From NCBI GenBank assembly GCA_041667115.1, contig JBAYFO010000044.1, positions 1 through 31,094 of the forward strand: a DNA stretch of 31,094 nt, read 5' to 3'. The position numbers and the translations under genes are program-made. The first letter of the stretch is position 1. Every line of letters starts with the position of its first letter. This stretch comes from UBA1563 sp041667115 (GTDB lineage: Bacteria; Bacteroidota; Ignavibacteria; Ignavibacteriales; Ignavibacteriaceae). The notes under the pieces are model-generated. The model was given only the letters and a program-made list of their open reading frames with translations. It searched no databases and had not been told where the DNA came from. Shown here one piece after another: positions 6,635 to 15,069 of the stretch.

Positions 6635-7384
6635 ATGAAAAAATATTTAGCCCTTTTAATTGTTCCAATCCTCTTTTTCGTTGCATCATGTACGGACTCT
6701 ACGACCGATGCACCTGTTGTTTCAACAAAAGGTTCGGTTGTAATTCAAAGCACTCCGGTTGGTGCCAAAATATTTCTTGCTGGTGTTGACCAAGGGAAGG
6801 TAACTCCGGATACTTTAAAAGACCTTACCGAAGGGAGCTATCAAGTAACATTAAAACTTGCTGGTTATAACGATTCAACATTCACGGTAACTGTCACCGC
6901 TAACTCTGTTATCAATTGGACACCCGTTGTTCTATACACGAATACGCAACTGGTTACTTACGGACCGGTTCAAATTTGGGAAACTGCTGGAACAGATGCT
7001 TCCCAACCAAGCGGACTTGATCTATCTTCGGGTGCCGCTTATGGAATAAGTTCAACAAATAACACCGACGTTGACATTTATTATACGAGCAATGGTTTTG
7101 TTGTTACTTCAGCAGATAACGCGACCGGTTTAACCAGAAAAACTTATTTTAAGGTAGGTGGTGCAAGTGTCTTAACTGATGGCGTTGCTTCTTCAGTAAA
7201 AGATAATACTTGGACAGATAGAATGACCGACCGGGAAACAAACTATGTCTATTTATATGATGCTGATAAGCATTACACCAAGATTATAATTGATTCATAC
7301 GGTGGGGGAGTTCCGGGATTCCCGGCTTGGGTAAAAGTGAAATGGGTTTACAATAAAACAGTCGACGACGTTCGTTTTAAATAA
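6635..7384 (+). CDS. PEGA-domain lipoprotein with HmuY-like C-terminal region
   Basis: A 249-residue lipoprotein: signal peptide residues 1-18 with lipobox FVASC and Cys19 as the anchor. A PEGA domain follows at about 32-88 (GSVVIQSTPVGAKIFLAG ... LTEGSYQVTLKLAGY), a surface-exposed beta-sandwich often found in S-layer or surface proteins. Residues about 105-249 resemble the HmuY family of Bacteroidetes: TYGPVQIWET at the start, TNNTDVDIYYTSNGFVV, and near the end NYVYLYDADKHYTKIII and VKVKWVY. HmuY proteins bind haem or similar ligands at the outer membrane; whether this one does cannot be told, since the two His ligands of HmuY are not obviously conserved. An in-frame GTG at 6623 is rejected as start because it overlaps the GGAG ribosome site for ATG 6635. 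A strong terminator follows. Confidence 0.82.
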   Translation: MKKYLALLIVPILFFVASCTDSTTDAPVVSTKGSVVIQSTPVGAKIFLAGVDQGKVTPDTLKDLTEGSYQVTLKLAGYNDSTFTVTVTANSVINWTPVVLYTNTQLVTYGPVQIWETAGTDASQPSGLDLSSGAAYGISSTNNTDVDIYYTSNGFVVTSADNATGLTRKTYFKVGGASVLTDGVASSVKDNTWTDRMTDRETNYVYLYDADKHYTKIIIDSYGGGVPGFPAWVKVKWVYNKTVDDVRFK

Positions 7385-7403
7385 ATCCTGACGTTATTAA
7401 ATT

Positions 7404-7436
7404 AAAAAGCCGTGAAAATTTTCACGGCTTTTTTTT
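7404..7436. terminator. Bidirectional rho-independent terminator
   Basis: A perfect 15-base palindrome (7404-7418 with 7419-7433, core AAGCCGTGAAAA) has A-runs on its left and T-runs on its right, so it gives a hairpin followed by U-rich RNA in both directions. It lies between the convergent lipoprotein gene (ends 7384) and aspS (ends 7481) and can end both transcripts. Confidence 0.93.
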
Positions 7437-7458
7437 GTGCTTCAATATTTTCTTAAAT

Positions 7459-7494
7459 CCTAATTCGTCATTCCTAATTCCTAATTCCTAATTC
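7459..7494. repeat. Seven-base tandem repeat (AATTCCT) overlapping the aspS stop
   Basis: From 7471 the unit AATTCCT runs for just over three copies, with a degenerate extra copy at 7459-7470. It covers the stop codon of aspS (7481-7483) and specifies its last residues. A different seven-base array lies at 10905-10964. It looks like a simple-sequence or small intergenic repeat. Confidence 0.65.
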
Positions 7495-9250
7495 TGATAT
7501 GCAGTTCCTTTAATTGATGATCATCCACCGTTGAAGGGGCTTCATCCATTAACGACATCCCGCTGGCAGTTTTAGGAAATGCAATTACTTCGCGGATAGA
7601 ATGTTCGCCAGTAAAGATCATTGCAAGCCGGTCAAAGCCGAAGGCAATACCCCCGTGTGGAGGAGCGCCGTATTTGAATGCATTCATTAAAAATCCGAAT
7701 TTATGTTCAGCTTCTTCTTCGGAGATACCCAACGCTTTAAACATTTTTGCTTGTAAATCCGAACTGTGAATTCTTATACTTCCTCCGGCAACCTCACTAC
7801 CGTTTAAGACTAAATCATATGCACGGGCTTTCACTTTTCCGGGATCGGATTCCATAAACGAAATATCATCAACATTTGGAGATGTAAACGGATGATGCAT
7901 AGCGTAAAACCGTTGGGTCTCGTCATCCCATTCAAACAATGGAAAGTCCACCACCCATAAAAGTTTTGGTTCTAAATTTTCATTTATCAAGTTCAAACGT
8001 CTGGCCATTTCTAAGCGAAGCATTCCCATTAAACCAAGGGTCTTATATTTTTTTCCGGTAAGAATTAAAATTAAATCTCCCGGCTTTGCGCCAAGAAACG
8101 AAGTAAGGTTTGCTTGTTCCTCATCTGTGAAAAATTTCATCGTTGGAGAATCAAGCCCATCTTCTTTCACACGAATCCAGATTAACCCTCCCGCACCAAG
8201 TTTTTTAATAAAATCTGTTAACATATCAAGTTGATTACGTGTATAATCACCGCAGCCGGGAGCTACCAAACCGGTGATCTCACCTTTGCTTTGAATTTGG
8301 TCTTGAAAGACTTTGAAAGTTGTATTTTCAAAAACATGGTTTAGTGTCTTCATTTCAAGGTCAAAACGAAGGTCCGGTTTATCGCTTCCATAACGTTCCA
8401 TCGCTTCATCAAAAGAAAGACGTGGAAGAGGAAGTTGAAGATCTTTCTGCCAAATTTCTTTGAAGAACTGTTTCATCAATCCTTCAACGACTTCAAAAAT
8501 ATCTTCCTGGTCAACGAACGACATTTCAACATCAATCTGGGTAAATTCCGGCTGCCGGTCTGCACGCAAATCTTCATCGCGAAAACATTTCACAACTTGA
8601 AAATATCTGTCGAAACCGGAAACCATTAATATCTGTTTGTAAGTTTGAGGAGATTGTGGAAGCGCGTAAAACTTTCCTTTATGAAGTCTGCTTGGGACAA
8701 GAAAATCCCTCGCTCCTTCAGGTGTACTTTTCATCAGAACAGGCGTTTCGATCTCAATAAATTTATTCTCATCAAAATACTTACGAGTAATTTGATACAT
8801 TTTGTGGCGAAGCATCAAATTTTTTTGCATTGACGAGCGGCGTAAATCGAGATAACGATATTTCAAACGTAAATCTTCCCCGGCATCCGTATCTTCTTTA
8901 ATTTGGAAAGGGGGAGTTTTTGCTTCGTTAAGAATTGAAAGTTTTGTCACCATAACATCAACGGTACCGGTTGCAATTAAGGTGTTTTCTGTTCCTTCGG
9001 GTCTCTTTCTTACAATCCCTTCGATTGAAATAACAAATTCACTTCTTAAATGTTTCGCTGTATTGTGAGCTTCTTCATTAAATCCGGGTTCAAATACAAC
9101 TTGCGTAATTCCGTAGCGGTCTCGCAGTTCGATAAAAATTAAACCACCTAAATCTCTTCTTGTATCAACCCAGCCATTTAAAATAACCTGTTGCCCGATA
9201 TTCGTTTCTCGTAAATCGCCACATGTATGTGTTCTTCGCTTAAAATGCAT
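7481..9250 (-). CDS. aspS: Aspartyl-tRNA synthetase
   Basis: A 589-residue class II aminoacyl-tRNA synthetase of the bacterial AspRS type, which charges tRNA-Asp with aspartate in the cytoplasm. The OB-fold anticodon-binding domain covers residues 1-110 (GWVDTRRDLGGLIF). Motif 2 is at about 221-246 (FRDEDLRADRQPEFTQID), the bacterial GAD insertion at about 290-420, and motif 3 at about 534-560 (GFDRLAMIFTGEHSIREV). Length matches the family (580-600). An AAGGAG lies 12 bases before the ATG, rather far but usable. The tail IRIRN is encoded by a simple repeat. Leu34 sits where non-discriminating enzymes usually carry His, but Gly86 matches the Gly reported in those enzymes, so tRNA-Asp versus tRNA-Asn specificity is undecided. 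It stands alone, not in an evident operon. Confidence 0.98.
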   Translation of the reverse strand: MHFKRRTHTCGDLRETNIGQQVILNGWVDTRRDLGGLIFIELRDRYGITQVVFEPGFNEEAHNTAKHLRSEFVISIEGIVRKRPEGTENTLIATGTVDVMVTKLSILNEAKTPPFQIKEDTDAGEDLRLKYRYLDLRRSSMQKNLMLRHKMYQITRKYFDENKFIEIETPVLMKSTPEGARDFLVPSRLHKGKFYALPQSPQTYKQILMVSGFDRYFQVVKCFRDEDLRADRQPEFTQIDVEMSFVDQEDIFEVVEGLMKQFFKEIWQKDLQLPLPRLSFDEAMERYGSDKPDLRFDLEMKTLNHVFENTTFKVFQDQIQSKGEITGLVAPGCGDYTRNQLDMLTDFIKKLGAGGLIWIRVKEDGLDSPTMKFFTDEEQANLTSFLGAKPGDLILILTGKKYKTLGLMGMLRLEMARRLNLINENLEPKLLWVVDFPLFEWDDETQRFYAMHHPFTSPNVDDISFMESDPGKVKARAYDLVLNGSEVAGGSIRIHSSDLQAKMFKALGISEEEAEHKFGFLMNAFKYGAPPHGGIAFGFDRLAMIFTGEHSIREVIAFPKTASGMSLMDEAPSTVDDHQLKELHIRIRN

Positions 9251-9449
9251 TGCTGCTTAGTACTCCTTCGTTTTCAAAATGTAATGGCTAAAAATACTGA
9301 ATTATGAAGTTGAAACAAACAGAAGACCGTCTTGTCTTTACTACTTTCTGCTTAGACTGTGCATAATCATTTTCTTTTCTGCCTGTTTTATTTCATCCCA
9401 GAAAATTCTCAACTAAAACTTCTCTTAAATTTTTGTATTTTAGTGCCAC

Positions 9450-9839
9450 ATGAATGAAAATAAATTAAAAATATTATTAGTTGAAGACAGCCCCGAAAAC
9501 CGAGCGGTAGTTGGTATGTTTGTTCGCGGGATAGCTCAGCTTGCTTTTGCAGTAAACGGATTAGAGGCATTAAAAAAAGCTGAGGAGGATATATTCGACA
9601 TTATTTTAATGGATATCAATCTCGGTGATGGGCTTAACGGAATGGAAGTAACAAAGCGATTGCGTCAAACGATGAAATACAAATCTACTCCTATTGTGGC
9701 AGTTACTGCATACTCACTGCTTGAAGATCAAAAAAAAATTCTTGAAGCGGGGTGCTCACATTATGTTAACAAACCCTTCACAAAAAAAGAATTACAAGAC
9801 CTTATCACCAATATTGTGAAAACTTATCGCCTTTCTTAA
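9450..9839 (+). CDS. Single-domain response regulator (CheY-like receiver)
   Basis: A 129-residue stand-alone receiver domain. The acidic pair is Glu12-Asp13, the phospho-acceptor Asp55 (in DIILMDINLGDG), the switch Thr86 (VAVTA) and the invariant Lys108 (NKPF). All key residues are present, so it should be phosphorylated by a histidine kinase. There is no output domain; such proteins act by protein contact or as phosphorelay intermediates. The sequence MDINLGDGLNGMEVTKRLR is of the kind found in receiver domains of hybrid kinases. No kinase gene is near. Its last 35 bases overlap the end of the convergent heptosyltransferase gene. Partner and pathway are unknown. Confidence 0.92.
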   Translation: MNENKLKILLVEDSPENRAVVGMFVRGIAQLAFAVNGLEALKKAEEDIFDIILMDINLGDGLNGMEVTKRLRQTMKYKSTPIVAVTAYSLLEDQKKILEAGCSHYVNKPFTKKELQDLITNIVKTYRLS

Positions 9840-10887
9840 CATCTTCAATCGCTTCTAACACTTTTCCGGGTTCTAATTTCTTTATACATTTAAATTGAAC
9901 ATCCTCTCTCGTACATGTCAGTGGTTTTGGCGAATAATAAAAACATGGGGCGCATTCCAGTTGAAGTGAGGCAATCCGGTAATTTGTATTCCACGGATAA
10001 ATATAGTTGGTGTTTGTTGGACCGATAACAGCAACAACATCTAATTGCAAGGCGGAAGCAACATGCATTAAGCTTGAATCGTTGGTAACAAAGATGTCGC
10101 ATCTCTTCATTATTGAAGCGGTTTGCGAAAGCGAACGCGTGTCTACAACGAATGCATTGGTTGAATTTATATTTTGCTTTACAAAATTCTGTAACTCTCT
10201 TTCTTCAGGTCCACCGAAGATTAAAATTTTAGCATTCTTTTTTTCGATGAGTAATTTTCCCAACCCTGCAAATTTTTCCGGTTCCCATCTTCTCTTATCA
10301 TGATTTTTTAATGTTGAACAGCCGGGATGAAATCCGACAACAAAATCATTCACGTCAATTCCGATTTCGATTAAATATTTTTCTTTAAATAAATCGTCCT
10401 CATTTGTCAGCGGAAAAAGAAGCCGGGGTTTTTCTGTAAATTGTATAGAAAAAAGTTTTTCACAGAGAAGAATGTTTTCTTCAACATTATGAAGCGAATC
10501 ATTTTCCAAGATTCTTTCGGTATTTAGAAAGCCGAGATTTTGAATATCGTTACGAAGGTAATGAACTGCGGCTCTCTTCCTCGCACCAATAATAAAGTTG
10601 ATGAGATTATATTCTTTTCGGTTGGAAGGATAAACATTAATCGAAGCATCATACTTTCCGCGAAACTTCAACACAAAACGAAGCGCAAAAAATTTGGAAG
10701 CGCCCAGAAAATCAAAATAATGAACGGAGGAAAGAAGATTGGTTTTCTCGTAAATCTCTTTAACTCCTTTATACATTACCATAGCGTCTATTTTAGCTTC
10801 AGGAAAATTTTTCCGAAGTAGTTGTAACGCCGGTGTGAACATGAGCGCATCGCCAATTCCCGAAAGAGCCAGTATTAAAATTTTCAT
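9805..10887 (-). CDS. GT9-family heptosyltransferase-like glycosyltransferase
   Basis: A 360-residue GT-B enzyme of the GT9 family (ADP-heptose:LPS heptosyltransferase type), acting at the cytoplasmic face of the inner membrane in LPS inner-core assembly. Features are the N-terminal MKILILALSGIGDALMFTPAL, VGFHPGCS near 205, RRWEPEKFAGLGKLL, the sugar-nucleotide loop IFGGPEERE, and the hallmark TNDSSLMHVASALQ..VVAVIGPTN. A Cys-rich CAPCFYYS...C...C segment near 320-345 is common in this family. The frame is open to 10923, but the extra 12 residues come from an intergenic repeat, so ATG 10887 is chosen. It follows the DUF2723 gene on the same strand after 79 bases. The sugar donor is inferred, not shown. 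Confidence 0.88.
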   Translation of the reverse strand: MKILILALSGIGDALMFTPALQLLRKNFPEAKIDAMVMYKGVKEIYEKTNLLSSVHYFDFLGASKFFALRFVLKFRGKYDASINVYPSNRKEYNLINFIIGARKRAAVHYLRNDIQNLGFLNTERILENDSLHNVEENILLCEKLFSIQFTEKPRLLFPLTNEDDLFKEKYLIEIGIDVNDFVVGFHPGCSTLKNHDKRRWEPEKFAGLGKLLIEKKNAKILIFGGPEERELQNFVKQNINSTNAFVVDTRSLSQTASIMKRCDIFVTNDSSLMHVASALQLDVVAVIGPTNTNYIYPWNTNYRIASLQLECAPCFYYSPKPLTCTREDVQFKCIKKLEPGKVLEAIEDVKKGDKFSQYW

Positions 10888-10904
10888 CGATTGAGTTTCA
10901 TTGG

Positions 10905-10964
10905 TCAGTGAGTCAAGGGTCATTAGTCACTGGAAAAATCAATGACTAATGACTATTGACAAAT
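10905..10964. repeat. Degenerate GTCATTA array with an 11-base inverted repeat
   Basis: The gap between the DUF2723 and heptosyltransferase genes is almost filled by seven-base units of the type GTCATTA, three facing one way and three or four degenerate ones facing the other. The core is a perfect 11-base inverted repeat, GTCATTAGTCA (10919-10929) with TGACTAATGAC (10943-10953), 13 bases apart. It can fold in RNA and may be a REP-like element. Confidence 0.7.
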
Positions 10965-10966
10965 GG

Positions 10967-13900
10967 CTATTTCTTGATAGCTAAGGAATCCTTATTCGCT
11001 TTTGCTGCTTTCATTCTATCTATTTCACTTTTAACCTGATTGTCGCCAGGATACATATTTGAAAGCTTTTGGAGCAGATCAATGCCTTTGTCATACTCTT
11101 GCAAATTTTCATAAATGTCTAACAAAATGCGGTACGGATTATAGTAGTTAGTTATTCCGCGAGGGTTCTCCGCAATTGCCTTCAGCGCGTCTCTCTCAAC
11201 ATCTGAGGCGATTTTTTTATAATTAACTAAATCATGCACGGCAAAATATAAATTGCCAATATCGTAAAGGACGCGATAATCAATCGGCAAAACTTTTCTC
11301 GGAAGTTTCTTTTCCATCAGATTCAACACATCAACAACTTTTTGATCCGGCTGTCCGGTATTCATATAATAGATGGCCAAACGGATATATGCGTTACGAT
11401 AATTTTGCACGAGCCGGGTATGGTTTTCGTCAAAGAAGATAGTCGAATCGTTTAAACCTCTAAATTTAAATCCCGGCAAATAATTTTTTGAATAGCTTTT
11501 ATTTTCATCAAACAATTGTTTGCGCAGAACCGGTTCATTCACAAATTCAATTCGCGCACGTTTTTTCTCGGGAACAAGGCGGAAAGCCATTCCTTCCATT
11601 TTCAAATAATCATTTAAACCGATCTTGCTATCGTCCGAACAAGTAACTGCAAAATAGATCGGTCTTTGCCAGTTGTTTGCTTGAATGATTTCTTTTACCA
11701 TAATGTCTTGAACACGCACGGCTTTTATTCCGCTATAGACAACCGAATTATCCATCCGCCAGGTAAGTTTTCCATCCCGGATGACGGTTGAATCTTCAAT
11801 ATTCCATTCATTAAGATTTACTGATGAATCAGCATTAAAGATTGTTCTTCCTTCGGAAAAAGTTTTATACGATGAAGGAAGCTGTTTCGGAACCGGTATG
11901 GTAACATCTTGCGGATCCCATTGAGACGGCTGCAGTGCATCAATTTGCGCATCATCTAAATTCATCGCAACTTTTTTTGAACCGTACGGTTCCATATTCT
12001 TCAGTTGCTTGATATACCAATTTGTATTCAACAAACTTAAATTTGCAATTCGAACGTCCCGCCGCACCCCTTCAACATCCTGTAAATACCAGAGAGGGAA
12101 GGTGTCGTTATCACCGTTTGTAAAAAGGATAGCATTCGGTGCACAGCTTTGTAATAAGTTGTACGAATAATCCCACGGAACCCAATTGCGGGAACGATCG
12201 TGCGTAAAGTAATTAGCCTGTAACATTCTAACCGGTACAAACACAATCCCGAGCACTACAACCGCAAAGGCGGCATTCCTTGCCAATGAAGGAGATTTTA
12301 TTTTTTCTAAAAGGACTTCTATTATTCCGCGAAGACCGAGAGCAATCCAAATAGAAAAGACGAAAAATGCACCGACGTAAAAATAATCTCTTTCACGAGG
12401 TTGTGGTTCTTGTTGATTCTGATAGAATGCTGTTAAATATCCCATGAAGATGAAAAGGACCATAAAAATACTGGCCATCTTCCAATCTCTTCTGAAATGG
12501 AAATAGATACCTAACAGACCTAGCAAGAGTGGAATGCCGAAGAGAGAATCTTTAGAATCACCGTTAAAATGAATGTTAAACGGTTTGAAGAGCGCATTTC
12601 CAAGTCCATTTAAAGGCCACATATTTGCGCCGGCATCCTGGTCCCAAGATTCACGGCCTACATAATTCCACATAAAATATCTTGTGGTCATGTGGTTCAT
12701 CTGGTAACGCCACCAAAAATCCATATCGGAAGTATAGTTTTCATAAACACCCATTTGGTGCGGTTCAGTAGCAAATCTTCTTTTAAAGATCGGGAAATCG
12801 CCATATTGTTCACGATTTAGATAAGAAACCAATTCGGAAAAATTATCGGGTTCATTTTCATTCATCGGAGGGTTTTGATTAGCGCGGACGATTACTAATG
12901 TGTACGTAGTAAATCCGAGAAGCGCAAAAATCATTGAAAGAAAAACTAGATGCATCGTCGGTTTGTTATTTTTTGCAGCATAATAAACAGCATAACCTAA
13001 ACCGCCAAACAATACGATCAACAAAATAAATTCCGTCATAATATTATCGCCGGAAATGCTTGCCATAAGTCCTGGAATTATTTTAACGATACCTGGATAA
13101 ACGGCAAAGAGAGCTACACCGCCAATAGCGAGTGCAATATAAATTGAATTTCTATGGAATAATTTTTTCCACAACGCTCCAACAACCAAAATACTTATTC
13201 CGGCCATTACCATTTTAAAGCGGGAATCAAATTCCTTGTATTGATCTGGAGTAGGCGGAGTAGCATCCGTTTGATTTGCCCAAAGAGCTATAGCGAGAAT
13301 GGTCAATAGCGCCGCGTGAGCTAGGAAAATGTAGCCGGTCTTTTTCAAGGCTTCGTCGTCATCTACATATTTTCTAAACATGATTACCATAACAACAGAG
13401 ACCATCGCCAACACGCTCATCAGGTGAACACCGGTTGAAAGACCGATAAGATATGCTATGAGTAAAATATATTTTTCGTTGTCTTTATTGTCTGCTTTCT
13501 CATGCCATACCATCATCAAATAAACGATAAGCGCTAAAAAGAATGTACTGGTTGCATAAACTTCAGCTTCCGCACCATTAAACCAAAAAGTATCGCTAAA
13601 CGAAAAAGATAACGCACCAATTGCTGCCGGAATGTAGACAAGAAGTGCGTCTGAAAGATTTTTATACGTCTTTCCCTTATAATTCTCGATTAGTTTAACA
13701 GCAATTAAATATAAAAAAAGAATTGAGAAGGCGCTTGCTAAAACGGAAATCGTATTAAAACGAAATGCCATGTTCTCGCCGAACGGCAGCATTGAAAAAA
13801 CTCTTCCGAGCAGTAAAAAGAAGGGAGCCCCCGGCGGATGCGGCACCTGGAGAGAAAATCCGGAAGCGATAAATTCGCCGCAATCCCAAAACGAAACTGA

Positions 13901-13984
13901 AGGTTGTACCGTAAAAAAAAGAACGACGGATGAAATAGCAAAAACAATCGCCGCCATAATTCTGTTCAGAAGCTTATAATTCAT
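10967..13984 (-). CDS. DUF2723 GT-C-like membrane protein with C-terminal TPR-like region
   Basis: A 1005-residue membrane protein. Residues 1-100 carry the DUF2723 signature WDCGEFIASGFSLQVPHPPG, with Asp34 and Glu37 in the first periplasmic loop, the place where GT-C glycosyltransferases keep their acidic catalytic pair. About a dozen membrane helices fill residues 10-620. The soluble part after about 620 contains a fold with DNDTFPLWYLQDVEG and ends (about 865-1005) in helical, TPR-like repeats. The eukaryotic member TMEM260 is a protein O-mannosyltransferase, so a polyprenyl-linked sugar transferase acting in the periplasm is a fair inference; acceptor and donor are unknown. A GAGG lies before the ATG, and a promoter pattern at 14024-14055. 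The heptosyltransferase gene follows. Confidence 0.88.
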   Translation of the reverse strand: MNYKLLNRIMAAIVFAISSVVLFFTVQPSVSFWDCGEFIASGFSLQVPHPPGAPFFLLLGRVFSMLPFGENMAFRFNTISVLASAFSILFLYLIAVKLIENYKGKTYKNLSDALLVYIPAAIGALSFSFSDTFWFNGAEAEVYATSTFFLALIVYLMMVWHEKADNKDNEKYILLIAYLIGLSTGVHLMSVLAMVSVVMVIMFRKYVDDDEALKKTGYIFLAHAALLTILAIALWANQTDATPPTPDQYKEFDSRFKMVMAGISILVVGALWKKLFHRNSIYIALAIGGVALFAVYPGIVKIIPGLMASISGDNIMTEFILLIVLFGGLGYAVYYAAKNNKPTMHLVFLSMIFALLGFTTYTLVIVRANQNPPMNENEPDNFSELVSYLNREQYGDFPIFKRRFATEPHQMGVYENYTSDMDFWWRYQMNHMTTRYFMWNYVGRESWDQDAGANMWPLNGLGNALFKPFNIHFNGDSKDSLFGIPLLLGLLGIYFHFRRDWKMASIFMVLFIFMGYLTAFYQNQQEPQPRERDYFYVGAFFVFSIWIALGLRGIIEVLLEKIKSPSLARNAAFAVVVLGIVFVPVRMLQANYFTHDRSRNWVPWDYSYNLLQSCAPNAILFTNGDNDTFPLWYLQDVEGVRRDVRIANLSLLNTNWYIKQLKNMEPYGSKKVAMNLDDAQIDALQPSQWDPQDVTIPVPKQLPSSYKTFSEGRTIFNADSSVNLNEWNIEDSTVIRDGKLTWRMDNSVVYSGIKAVRVQDIMVKEIIQANNWQRPIYFAVTCSDDSKIGLNDYLKMEGMAFRLVPEKKRARIEFVNEPVLRKQLFDENKSYSKNYLPGFKFRGLNDSTIFFDENHTRLVQNYRNAYIRLAIYYMNTGQPDQKVVDVLNLMEKKLPRKVLPIDYRVLYDIGNLYFAVHDLVNYKKIASDVERDALKAIAENPRGITNYYNPYRILLDIYENLQEYDKGIDLLQKLSNMYPGDNQVKSEIDRMKAAKANKDSLAIKK

Positions 13985-14023
13985 TAGTTCCTCAAGGATG
14001 AATGAGATTCATAATTAGTAATT

Positions 14024-14055
14024 CAAATTTATTAAACTCTTGGCTAATACCGAAA
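14024..14055 (-). promoter_or_regulatory. Candidate Bacteroidetes-type promoter for the DUF2723 gene
   Basis: Read leftward: TTTCG (14055-14051), 19 bases, TAAATTTG (14031-14024). The second element fits the -7 motif TAnnTTTG exactly; the first replaces the usual TTTG. The start codon lies 39 bases beyond. The same TTTCG-N19-TAnnTTTG layout occurs at 26669-26700. Confidence 0.45.
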
Positions 14056-14065
14056 CGTGGAAAGG

Positions 14066-14308
14066 TCAATTAGTCTTCTCTTGGTCTGATTTTTTAAAGA
14101 ATTGGTCATAATTCTTCTTTTCTCGTTGAGCCTCGTATTTTTCATAAAGCGCTTTTAGTTTGCCAAAAGAAATTGAATCGAATTCTTCTTCATCTTTATG
14201 CCGCTTAACGAACATTTTATATTCTTCGAGTTCCTTCGGAAGCATCTTTGCTTCATAACGTTTTAATTCTTCGATATATTTTTTCTGATCTCTATAATAA
14301 TAAGCCAT
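14066..14308 (-). CDS. Small charged coiled-coil protein, function unknown
   Basis: An 80-residue, almost wholly helical protein starting MAYYYRDQKKYIEELKRYEA. It is rich in Lys, Glu and Tyr with heptad-like spacing, and has no signal peptide, membrane segment or Cys. An AGGAGA ribosome site just before the ATG and a sensible composition argue that it is real. It lies between the pyrophosphatase gene (stop 14345) and the DUF2723 gene, on the same strand as both. I do not recognise a family. Confidence 0.7.
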   Translation of the reverse strand: MAYYYRDQKKYIEELKRYEAKMLPKELEEYKMFVKRHKDEEEFDSISFGKLKALYEKYEAQREKKNYDQFFKKSDQEKTN

Positions 14309-14344
14309 ATTCTCCTTCCTCTTGTTCGATGACTAAAACAAATA

Positions 14345-15031
14345 TTATCCACGTAAAGCAGAAGTGAGCAGTTCTTCAATATCGCCAAAGCGGATTTGAT
14401 AATCTTCCTGACTTCTTTTAATTACTTCGTGAGCCGTTTGGAAATCGTACACGTCTTGTATTTCGCAGTGTTTATGATGCTCATCGCCCGGAACATCCTT
14501 GTAAGTTAAAAAATAATGGCGCAACCGATCGATAACATTTACCGGGACATCGTTAACACTTTTCATATTTCCATAAACGGCGTCGCCTTTCATCACTGCA
14601 ATAATTTTATCATCCGCTTCATTACCGTCCAGCATGCGCAAACCGCCAATAGGAATAACTTCTAATAATATTCCTCCCTGTGTAATAGTTTTTTCCGTTA
14701 ACACACAAATATCAAGCGGGTCGCCGTCACCAACAATATCTTTTTTACCTGTTTTTTCCATACTCAGTTCCGCAACTTTTTCAGCGCAATACGTTTGGGG
14801 GACTAGCCCGTAGAGAGTTGGACAAAAATTTGAGTACCGCTGTGGTCTATCAACTTTTAAATATCCTGATTGTTTATCAATCTCATATTTCATTGAATCT
14901 GTAGGGACAATTTCTATATATACAGTTAATTGTTCGGGAGCATTTTCGCCAATAGATATTCCATGCCAGGGATGCGGTTTAAAAAGCAAACCCATCATTT
15001 TCCAAATCGGATCGTTTTTAGGTCGTGTCAA
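14345..15031 (-). CDS. ppa: Family I inorganic pyrophosphatase
   Basis: A 228-residue soluble enzyme that splits pyrophosphate to two phosphates and so pulls biosynthetic reactions forward. The family I metal-binding signature D-x-D-P-x-D is present as GDGDPLDICVL (Asp102, Asp104, Asp107), with KYEID near 48-52 and the later acidic pair near 140-141. The frame begins with TTG at 15031, preceded by AAGGAA at a good distance; the next in-frame ATGs are at 14998 and 14995. Family members share FKPHPWHGISIG from residue 17, so the start could be either; TTG is given as the longest supported. It is somewhat longer than the E. coli enzyme (176). The neighbour on the other strand is the pseudouridine synthase, with divergent promoters between. 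Confidence 0.92.
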   Translation of the reverse strand: MTRPKNDPIWKMMGLLFKPHPWHGISIGENAPEQLTVYIEIVPTDSMKYEIDKQSGYLKVDRPQRYSNFCPTLYGLVPQTYCAEKVAELSMEKTGKKDIVGDGDPLDICVLTEKTITQGGILLEVIPIGGLRMLDGNEADDKIIAVMKGDAVYGNMKSVNDVPVNVIDRLRHYFLTYKDVPGDEHHKHCEIQDVYDFQTAHEVIKRSQEDYQIRFGDIEELLTSALRG

Positions 15032-15069
15032 GTTGATTCCTTTTTTCTTTCCGTAAAAATAAGAAATAG

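Noticed and set aside
9320..9345. Small inverted repeat AAGAC-C-GTCTT before aspS
   Set aside because: Five-base arms with a one-base loop cannot form a stable hairpin, and there is no T-box or other leader structure.
10888..10923. Twelve-residue N-terminal extension of the heptosyltransferase
   Set aside because: It is encoded by the GTCATTA repeat array; family members begin at MKILIL.
13770..13979. 69-residue rightward frame opposite the DUF2723 N-terminus
   Set aside because: It is antisense to the strongly conserved WDCGEF region and has no ribosome site.
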